DNA from: an uncultured Cellvibrio sp.
GTDB lineage: Bacteria; Pseudomonadota; Gammaproteobacteria; Pseudomonadales; Cellvibrionaceae
Assembly: GCA_946886255.1 (NCBI GenBank)
Contig: CAMPIG010000285.1
Span: forward strand, 1-6,442
DNA length: 6,442 nt
Direction of reading: 5' to 3'
The notes under the pieces were generated by a model, which was given only the letters and a program-made list of their open reading frames with translations, was not told the origin of the DNA and searched no databases. Positions within the stretch are counted from its first letter, which is position 1, and every line of letters begins with the position of its first letter. The position numbers and the translations under genes are program-made. Positions 1 to 4,372 of this stretch are shown here, piece after piece.

Positions 1-576
1 ATTAATATCAGTGTAAACACCTTGAGCGTTTACGACCGAGTGAAAGCCTTGCTCACTGTTATCAAACGGGCGCGCGTTACGAATGTTGACCACACCTGCC
101 GCACCGCCTTCCAACATGCCGGCAGTCGGGGTTTTTTGTACATCGAAGCGCGTAAAAAGCTCGGTGGGAAACAGATCCAGGTCGATCTCGCGATTCTGGT
201 TTTGTGAATCAACACTGCCGGCGGAAGCGACGGCAATTTGTGCGTTATTGAGCGTTACCTTGGTAAAACTGGTGCCCAGTCCGCGAATAGAAACGTTCGT
301 ACCGTCGCCAAACACATTTCGATTGATTTGTATGCCGGGCATGCGGTTAATCGCTTCCGCGATATTGGAATCGGCAAACTTACCGATGTCTTCCGCAAAG
401 ACGGACTCCACTAACGAGGTTGATGCACGCTTGGCATTAGTGGCGCTTTGCAAACTGCCCTTGTAGCCCGTCACCACCAACTCTTCAATCTGGTTTTGCG
501 CAATAGCCCCCGATGACGCCACCGCAAGGCTGAGTAAACTGATCTTAAACAGGGGAGAAATACGTGTTGAGTCCAT
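1..576 (-). CDS. TonB-dependent outer-membrane receptor, N-terminal part (cut by window edge)
   Basis: Reading leftward from the ATG at 576-574, 192 codons are open to the window edge. Residues 1-26 form a signal peptide ending in Ala-Ile-Ala before Gln27. A TonB box follows (Ile-Glu-Glu-Leu-Val-Val-Thr-Gly, about residues 30-37). The plug domain then begins, with the typical pattern EDIGKFADSNIAEAINRMPG and later VSIRGLG and GAAGVVNI. The spacing and wording of these motifs match the large TonB-Xanth-Caul receptor class (TIGR01782), whose members often import oligosaccharides or other bulky nutrients across the outer membrane using TonB-ExbBD energy. Full members are usually 800-1000 residues, so the rest of the plug and the whole beta-barrel lie outside. 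An AAGGG ribosome binding site (complement of 585-589) sits 8 nt before the ATG. The substrate cannot be told from this fragment. The family call is secure; the subclass is likely. Confidence 0.93.
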   Translation of the reverse strand, partial: MDSTRISPLFKISLLSLAVASSGAIAQNQIEELVVTGYKGSLQSATNAKRASTSLVESVFAEDIGKFADSNIAEAINRMPGIQINRNVFGDGTNVSIRGLGTSFTKVTLNNAQIAVASAGSVDSQNQNREIDLDLFPTELFTRFDVQKTPTAGMLEGGAAGVVNIRNARPFDNSEQGFHSVVNAQGVYTDIN

Positions 577-658
577 ACAAAAAACCCTTACTGGTTGATT
601 ATTGTTAGGCAGTTGCATGAGCCAGGAGGAGGATACAAAAGCCGTTGTTAAGGATCTT

Positions 659-686
659 CATGTAAACTTGCGTACTTGTATACATG
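659..686. promoter_or_regulatory. Operator-like inverted repeat with TGTATACA core
   Basis: The perfect palindrome TGTATACA (677-684) lies within a near-palindrome CTTGTATACATG. Its right half also pairs with CATGTA at 659-664 as the outer arms of a 28-bp inverted repeat. It would overlap the first transcribed bases if the promoter at 698-726 is real, a usual position for a repressor. TTGTATACAA-like cores are bound by some GntR-family regulators, but which protein binds here is unknown. Confidence 0.3.
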
Positions 687-697
687 ATTGGCACTCA

Positions 698-726
698 ATC
701 CTATTCCTTGTCTGTTTATAGATCAA
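698..726 (-). promoter_or_regulatory. Candidate sigma-70 promoter for the receptor gene
   Basis: On the minus strand, TTGATC (complement of 721-726) and TAGGAT (complement of 698-703) are separated by 17 bp. Each box matches four of the six consensus bases. Transcription would start near 691 and leave a leader of about 115 nt before the receptor ATG. The match is modest, and it is reported because the spacing is ideal and a palindrome lies just downstream. Confidence 0.28.
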
Positions 727-923
727 CATATTGTCTGATTATATGGAGGTTTTGGCGCTGTATTGCACGGGATTAAGGCGACGGGGGGATAGGTGCCGAA
801 CTTTTTAAATATGCACGTGCGGCAGAGCGGGACATGGAGCGTTGAAAAATGCGAAAAGAGCTAGCGCGAAAAACCGCACAAAGATGAATGTAGCGACATT
901 TAGCGATTAAACCATCATCACAT

Positions 924-951
924 TTGCGTAATTCCCATTCCTTACTATTAT
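924..951 (+). promoter_or_regulatory. Candidate promoter for the 987-1673 gene
   Basis: TTGCGT (924-929) is followed after 16 bp by TATTAT (946-951), which matches the -10 consensus at five of six bases; the -35 matches three of six. The start would fall near 958, about 29 nt before the chosen ATG. The TTG at 924 could in principle start translation in the same frame as the gene, but this promoter would leave it untranscribed. Confidence 0.28.
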
Positions 952-986
952 TTTTCATTTATAAAAATCCATCCGATGAGTTTCGC

Positions 987-1673
987 ATGAAAAAAATAAT
1001 AATGATCGCCGCCGTCTTTGCCGCAGGCTTTATCGCTGGCGCGCAATTTAATTCATCATCGGAACCGGTGCCTGCCAATCAATCCGCAACGGTCAATGCC
1101 GAGACTCAACAACTACAGGATCAGATTGCTGATCTCACCCGCTATGTGGAAGCGCTGGAGTCTCGTCCGAGGTCAGCCATCGAACAACCATCGCCCGTGT
1201 CAACTCACATTTCAGCTTCGCAAAGCCCGGTACCACCGTTAGCCGTGGTCAATCCTGATGCGGACGAACTCGAACGACTGCGTGAATATCAATTGAATAA
1301 TGAAATAGAAAAGCACCAGATGCGTATGCAAAAACTTGAGGCTGACGCGCATACCTTCGGAACAAAAATGGAACAACAGTTTGCGGCTGAAGCTGTAGAT
1401 ACCTCTTGGGCGAATACAAAAAAAACGCACCTGGATTCGGCTATTGCGCAGGATGAAAATCTGCGTTGGTTACCAAGCCTGTCAAGCGAATGTCGTTCCC
1501 AACAATGTCGCTTATCCGTTCTCACCACCGATGCGGATCAACTCGCCAGCCTCAATACATCGCTGAATAACATAATAACGCAACAACAATTATTTGATTC
1601 TTACACAGTGGTTGTGGATGAAAAAAATTACAGCACGCAGATTTATTTCGAGCGCGCGGCAACAACCCATTGA
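987..1673 (+). CDS. Membrane-anchored hypothetical protein with coiled-coil segments and a Cys pair
   Basis: I do not recognise a named gene. The 228-residue product starts with Met-Lys-Lys and a hydrophobic stretch (residues 4-19) without a clear cleavage site, so it is probably anchored in the inner membrane with the rest in the periplasm. Residues 38-59 and 93-120 are rich in Glu, Gln and Leu and look like short coiled coils. A Pro/Ser-rich linker (61-90) lies between them. The C-terminal part (about 138-223) has Trp141, then Cys169 and Cys174 in ECRSQQCRLSV, a layout I associate with uncharacterised proteobacterial exported proteins. The two Cys could form a disulfide. The frame stays open upstream to a TTG at 924, but the ATG at 987 was chosen because the export signal begins right there; only a weak GATGAG (975-980) precedes it. 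It is divergent from the receptor gene. Its function is unknown. Confidence 0.8.
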   Translation: MKKIIMIAAVFAAGFIAGAQFNSSSEPVPANQSATVNAETQQLQDQIADLTRYVEALESRPRSAIEQPSPVSTHISASQSPVPPLAVVNPDADELERLREYQLNNEIEKHQMRMQKLEADAHTFGTKMEQQFAAEAVDTSWANTKKTHLDSAIAQDENLRWLPSLSSECRSQQCRLSVLTTDADQLASLNTSLNNIITQQQLFDSYTVVVDEKNYSTQIYFERAATTH

Positions 1674-1674
1674 T

Positions 1675-1741
1675 AAAACGATTTTGGGGTAACCCAAAAA
1701 ATATCTGTTGATCTACAGAGTCGTGAATACAAAACGATTTT
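1675..1741 (+). repeat. Direct repeat AAAACGATTTT, two copies 56 bp apart
   Basis: The 11-bp word occurs at 1675-1685 and 1731-1741, with start positions 56 bp apart. The second copy sits inside an inverted repeat, TACAAAA at 1728-1734 and TTTTGTA at 1739-1745, and so looks like a protein-binding site. The first copy overlaps the hairpin at 1682-1699. Both copies are AT-rich, so chance remains possible. Confidence 0.4.
1682..1699. other. Small hairpin after the anchored-protein gene
   Basis: TTTTGGG and CCCAAAA form a perfect 7-bp stem around the loop GTAA, a GNRA-type tetraloop in RNA. It begins 8 nt after the stop codon at 1671-1673. No T-run follows on the plus strand, so it is not a canonical terminator. 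It could protect the 3' end of the transcript or act as a weak pause. Confidence 0.4.
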
Positions 1742-1787
1742 TGTACCTGACTGAGCGGCCACTCTTCAACAGAGACTATAGACGCTA

Positions 1788-1803
1788 GAGAGCCCTGGCT
1801 CTC
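1788..1803 (+). promoter_or_regulatory. Leader hairpin just upstream of the small-protein ribosome binding site
   Basis: GAGAGC (1788-1793) and GCTCTC (1798-1803) pair perfectly around CCTG; the loop bases could close to a seventh C-G pair. It ends 11 nt before the AAAGGAA ribosome binding site (1814-1820). In RNA this gives a compact GC-rich stem with an unpaired ribosome binding site, as seen in stable leaders. No convincing -10/-35 pair was found in 1700-1787. Confidence 0.4.
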
Positions 1804-1826
1804 CTTATCAATCAAAGGAAATTAAT

Positions 1827-2108
1827 ATGAACAGAAACATTAAATTGAGTCTTAAAGGTCTTGTTGCAGGTTTGTTGGCCATGAGTGCTGTCGCTAATGC
1901 GGGATCAGAAACCTACCAGTATCCCTGGTGGGGCAATCCCTATGCTTACACCAGCGTCCGCGATTGCACCTGGACGTTCATTACCTCTTACGGTGGCAGC
2001 TGGGGTTCGCAGTTCCTGTATGAGTCCGTCGGTGCCTGTCCCTGGACGGACATGCAGGTTAATCATCCGGCGGGCGCTAGCTACGCGAATGTTGTGTTGA
2101 TCAATTAA
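1827..2108 (+). CDS. Small exported Trp/Tyr-rich protein with two Cys, function unknown
   Basis: This 93-residue product was not recognised. AAAGGAA (1814-1820) lies 6 nt before the ATG, a strong ribosome binding site. Residues 1-25 form a classic signal peptide (Asn-Arg-Asn-Ile-Lys, a hydrophobic core, then Ala-Asn-Ala before Gly26). The mature part of about 68 residues is unusually aromatic: Trp at 34, 35, 49, 59 and 73, and seven Tyr. It contains exactly two Cys, 47 and 71, each opening a Cys-x-Trp-Thr motif (CTWT and CPWT). They may form one disulfide, and the two halves may be an ancient internal duplication. It ends in a strong terminator and probably forms a separate short transcript. 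Size, secretion and aromatic content would suit a small surface-binding protein, an inhibitor or a secreted peptide precursor, but nothing in the sequence decides this. Confidence 0.82.
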   Translation: MNRNIKLSLKGLVAGLLAMSAVANAGSETYQYPWWGNPYAYTSVRDCTWTFITSYGGSWGSQFLYESVGACPWTDMQVNHPAGASYANVVLIN

Positions 2109-2128
2109 TAAGTTTATGTAAGGCATGT

Positions 2129-2165
2129 ATCCCGTTCACGTTGTAGAAACGTGAACGGGATTTTT
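2129..2165 (+). terminator. Strong rho-independent terminator
   Basis: A perfect 14-bp stem pairs 2129-2142 with 2148-2161 (ATCCCGTTCACGTT and its complement) around a 5-nt loop. TTTT follows (2162-2165), after the stem's own final T. It starts 20 nt past the stop of the small exported protein and lies between two convergent genes. No T-run follows on the minus strand, so it should work best for the plus-strand gene. The stem may still stop or protect the 3' end of the peptidase transcript, whose stop codon is 17 bp away. Confidence 0.93.
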
Positions 2166-2177
2166 AGGGAGGGTTTA

Positions 2178-3275
2178 TCAGTTAATACGAAGCGGGATAT
2201 AGGTTGCGTTATTGCTGGAGACCGTTTCCCCCAATGCATTGTCGTAATCAATGACCGCACCAATCCAATAATCGTTACCCGATGTTAAGTCCCCGGGGAT
2301 CACCAGGTTGCGTTTGAAGGTATTGGGCTGGTTGCGTCCCACCGATATAATACCCGTGCCGATCAAACGGTCCAGCGTGGTGATGGTACTGTTGCTGGAG
2401 ATGTAATAAGCAATCTTCACTTGCTGAAAACTTTTGCCGTTGTTCTCCGCCGTCAATTCCAGTTTCACTGTCTGGTTTTTGCTGGCGCGGTAGCGGCGTT
2501 CGCCATCATCAATAAAAGAACTCAACACTGCGTCAGAGGAGTTGTACAGGCGCGTGGGTTGATGCGTACTGTACTCGCCGCTGGTTCCCTGGTATTTAAA
2601 GTTGGTCAGCGATACATCTTCCATGGTACCGGTTGTTGCCCCGTATAAATGCACCGAACCGTCCGCTGCATCTTCACCCAAATATGAACGTGCGGTACTG
2701 CCGTTCACGTGAATGTGGTCCCAATCCTGACCCATAATGTTGTACCAGCGATTCTCATGTTTCAGACCCAGCGCATGACCGAACTCATGGATTGCCGTGG
2801 TCTGGAATGGACGCGCCGGACCACCGAAAGGCCAGAGGCTGGTCTTGGCCATTGAAGTGGTGTAGTTAGTCGCTACATTGAAAACCACATCCACTTCATC
2901 AATGCCGTAGTGCCAGCCGAACAACCAGTAGCAATGTCTCCAGCTGAGGGCAACCGCCGGCGCACCATCGAGAATATCGGGATTGTTGCTGAACCAGATT
3001 TCGTTCTGGTTATTATTGCGTCCCACCGATGAGTCACCGAGAGCTAACGAAAAATTAAATTTGCTGGGATTATCGTTGACCCGGTCGATCGACGTTTGCA
3101 ACGAACTGGTGAACGACGAGCCAGGTACAAAACTGACATTGCTCGCGCGCATGGTCACGGTATTGCTACCCCATTTGATTTTATTGCCATTACACTCCCG
3201 CCATTTCGCGGCATTAACCTCAAGGGTAATCAGACTGATGAATAGTGCAGTGATAACTAGAAAATTTCTGTTCAT
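2178..3275 (-). CDS. Secreted matrixin-like zinc metallopeptidase with C-terminal CARDB-like domain
   Basis: The 365-residue protein is a predicted secreted zinc endopeptidase. Residues 1-22 are a signal peptide ending Val-Asn-Ala before Ala23. The zinc site HEFGHALGLKH gives ligands His163, His167 and His173, with Glu164 as the catalytic base. Met181 in Tyr-Asn-Ile-Met-Gly, eight residues after the last His, is the Met-turn that defines metzincins. The short spacing favours an M10/matrixin-type fold over astacin, although Glu174 directly follows the third His as in astacins. No PRCGxPD cysteine switch or clear propeptide is seen. Cys28 and Cys115 could pair. Residues about 260-356 resemble a CARDB beta-sandwich (AENNGKSFQQVKIAYYIS, then GNDYWIGAVIDYDN and ending SSNN), often an adhesion module. 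The ATG at 3275-3273 was preferred to an in-frame TTG at 3308 because AAGGAAG lies 6 nt before it and the signal peptide starts there. It lies 41 bp after its partner gene. Confidence 0.92.
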   Translation of the reverse strand: MNRNFLVITALFISLITLEVNAAKWRECNGNKIKWGSNTVTMRASNVSFVPGSSFTSSLQTSIDRVNDNPSKFNFSLALGDSSVGRNNNQNEIWFSNNPDILDGAPAVALSWRHCYWLFGWHYGIDEVDVVFNVATNYTTSMAKTSLWPFGGPARPFQTTAIHEFGHALGLKHENRWYNIMGQDWDHIHVNGSTARSYLGEDAADGSVHLYGATTGTMEDVSLTNFKYQGTSGEYSTHQPTRLYNSSDAVLSSFIDDGERRYRASKNQTVKLELTAENNGKSFQQVKIAYYISSNSTITTLDRLIGTGIISVGRNQPNTFKRNLVIPGDLTSGNDYWIGAVIDYDNALGETVSSNNATYIPLRIN

Positions 3276-3281
3276 TTTATG

Positions 3282-3288
3282 CTTCCTT
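3282..3288 (-). promoter_or_regulatory. Ribosome binding site that sets the peptidase start
   Basis: AAGGAAG on the minus strand lies 6 nt before the ATG at 3275-3273. It supports this start over the TTG 33 bases further upstream, which would add eleven charged residues ahead of the signal peptide. Confidence 0.8.
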
Positions 3289-3316
3289 GTCCAAGACGAT
3301 TTATCCAATACGATGA

Positions 3317-4165
3317 TTATCTGAGAACGGGATTGCCGTTATTTTTCTCAACCATCTCCTCTTCCCAGCGATCAAAGTCACTGGCGTTCGGTACACGGGT
3401 TGAGGTGAATTCAAGATCCCTTGGCGTCGTCGGTTTCAGAACAGGGACTTTGATAGCATCGTTGATATTGGCAGAGAAAAAACGAACCGAACCATCGTGT
3501 AATGTCGGGAAACCTTTCGACAGTTCTTTCATGTCGGCAATAAATTGCTCCGCTTTTACAGCATTGGCAGGTATCGGCTCTGGTTGTGGCTCAGACGGAT
3601 CAAGACGCGGTTCGGATAGACCGAGACCATAGTCTATCGCTTCCCCGGTAGCAGGATTAATCACCGCCGACGAAACACGCAGCGCTTTTTCTTTCGTCGC
3701 TACAATCGCCAGATCATCCTCTGTGGCCAACACACCATTGCGAATGCGGAACCGGCCTTTGCTGCAGTCCACCAGCGGACAAAAGCTGGTGTTATTTTTG
3801 CGCACAAATAACACGTCTGTTTCACCCACATGAAAATCCGGTGACTCTGAAACATCCAGGTAACGAATCACGTCGCCCTTCTGTTGGCGGCCGCCCATAA
3901 AGCGCAGCGTAATTTTTTTGTCGTCCGGACGACCGGCAATCACATCGCCTAATTCGTAGGTCACAAAAGTATGCGGCGTACCGTCTTCGGCGTCCTTGTA
4001 TTGAATATCAATCACCTTACCGGCAACGACCAGTTCGGCTTGATTCATCAATTCGCGCGGTTCGATCTTGGTGCGGTTGTCATCCGCGATGGCGGTAGAA
4101 GCATAAAACGGGGCTTGAAGGGTGAGTGCAGCCAGCACACCCACCCATAGAGGGGATTTTTTCAT
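3317..4165 (-). CDS. Exported hypothetical protein, NTR/TIMP-like beta domain, partner candidate for the peptidase
   Basis: The 282-residue product carries a signal peptide (residues 1-27, Ala-Ile-Ala before Asp28) and is probably periplasmic or secreted. I know no named gene for it. Residues 34-125 look beta-rich: AELVVAGKV (43-51), HTFVTYELGDVIAG (65-78), KITLRFMGG (84-92) and VGETDVLFVR (113-122). This strand order recalls the OB-like NTR fold of TIMP-type proteins, a weak resemblance judged by eye. The mature protein starts Asp-Asp-Asn, not with the Cys by which TIMPs grip zinc, so a classic TIMP mechanism is not supported. Cys129 and Cys134 may pair. A Pro/Glu linker (185-199) leads to a polar C-terminal segment ending NNGNPVLR. 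The gene sits 41 bp before the metallopeptidase on the same strand, with no terminator between, so the two are very likely co-transcribed. The ATG is preceded by AAAAGGA (complement of 4174-4180), 8 nt away. Confidence 0.85.
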   Translation of the reverse strand: MKKSPLWVGVLAALTLQAPFYASTAIADDNRTKIEPRELMNQAELVVAGKVIDIQYKDAEDGTPHTFVTYELGDVIAGRPDDKKITLRFMGGRQQKGDVIRYLDVSESPDFHVGETDVLFVRKNNTSFCPLVDCSKGRFRIRNGVLATEDDLAIVATKEKALRVSSAVINPATGEAIDYGLGLSEPRLDPSEPQPEPIPANAVKAEQFIADMKELSKGFPTLHDGSVRFFSANINDAIKVPVLKPTTPRDLEFTSTRVPNASDFDRWEEEMVEKNNGNPVLR

Positions 4166-4169
4166 AACA

Positions 4170-4205
4170 ACATTCCTTTTGAGTTAAACATTCCTTTCGG
4201 GTTAA
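4170..4205 (-). repeat. Tandem 18-bp repeat carrying two Shine-Dalgarno copies
   Basis: Two adjacent 18-bp units, 4170-4187 and 4188-4205, differ at only two positions. On the minus strand each contains AAAGGA; the copy nearer the gene (complement of 4174-4180) is the ribosome binding site of the 4165-3317 gene. The upstream copy places AAAGGA directly against an ATG at 4191, which opens a 9-codon frame whose TGA overlaps the gene's ATG. This is either a recent slippage duplication or a small translational control element. Confidence 0.75.
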
Positions 4206-4230
4206 GTTCATTGACATTGCGCGTCAACGG

Positions 4231-4271
4231 TTATCACTTTATGACTGTGTTGGTTTGGCAGCTAGTGATAA
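4231..4271. promoter_or_regulatory. Widely spaced perfect 8-bp inverted repeat, possible operator pair
   Basis: TTATCACT (4231-4238) and AGTGATAA (4264-4271) are perfect inverted copies with centres 33 bp apart, about three DNA turns. They lie 66-106 bp before the start codon of the two-gene peptidase unit. This could be a binding site for a regulator dimer or, in RNA, a long-range leader stem with a 25-nt loop. The regulator is not identified. Confidence 0.4.
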
Positions 4272-4304
4272 ACGGCTGATTTTTTTGTGAGACTTTGACT
4301 AATT

Positions 4305-4334
4305 ATTTTGAAATCTTCGGTGTTTGAATGCCAA
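4305..4334 (-). promoter_or_regulatory. Candidate promoter for the peptidase transcription unit
   Basis: TTGGCA (complement of 4329-4334, five of six consensus bases) and CAAAAT (complement of 4305-4310, four of six) are 18 bp apart. AT-rich DNA with the palindrome AAAATATTTT (4344-4353) lies upstream and could act as an UP element. A second -35-like TTGACG (complement of 4222-4227) lacks a good -10 partner. The start would be near 4298, leaving a leader of about 130 nt that contains the 4231-4271 inverted repeat. Confidence 0.27.
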
Positions 4335-4372
4335 CTGTCACCTAAAATATTTTTGTGTTCTTCATTTATAAA

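Larger units (their letters stand above)
577..986. other. Divergent intergenic region between receptor and anchored-protein genes
   Basis: This 410-bp stretch separates two divergently read genes and holds no convincing gene. A 61-codon minus-strand frame at 773-958 lacks a good ribosome binding site and resembles no protein I know. The region contains an 8-bp palindrome TGTATACA (677-684), an outer CATGTA/TACATG arm pair (659-664 and 681-686), a palindrome GCACGTGC (813-820), and two direct TAGCGA repeats exactly 10 bp apart (891-896 and 901-906). Weak sigma-70-like promoter candidates face each gene. The length suggests regulated control of the receptor. Confidence 0.6.

Noticed and set aside
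83..466. 127-codon plus-strand frame
   Set aside because: It is antisense to the receptor gene, whose translation shows clear TonB-receptor motifs; the antisense product looks random.
813..820. GCACGTGC palindrome as an operator
   Set aside because: Eight bases, a single copy, no nearby promoter element; expected by chance at this length.
773..958. 61-codon minus-strand open frame in the divergent intergenic region
   Set aside because: No good ribosome binding site, no signal or domain pattern, basic low-information composition ending in a Pro/Ser run; it most likely arises by chance.
924..986. Upstream TTG start extending the anchored protein by 21 residues
   Set aside because: Met-Lys-Lys plus a hydrophobic anchor begins at 987, and the best promoter candidate overlaps the proposed extension.
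1682..1699. Hairpin read as a rho-independent terminator
   Set aside because: Its stem is short and A/T-rich, and it has no T-run on the plus strand; kept only as a small hairpin.
1552..1815. 87-codon minus-strand frame overlapping the leader of the small secreted protein
   Set aside because: It overlaps the end of the anchored-protein gene and several hairpins, has no good start context and no recognisable pattern.
3276..3308. Upstream TTG start extending the metallopeptidase by 11 residues
   Set aside because: The extension would put charged residues before the signal peptide, and the AAGGAAG site fits only the ATG at 3275.
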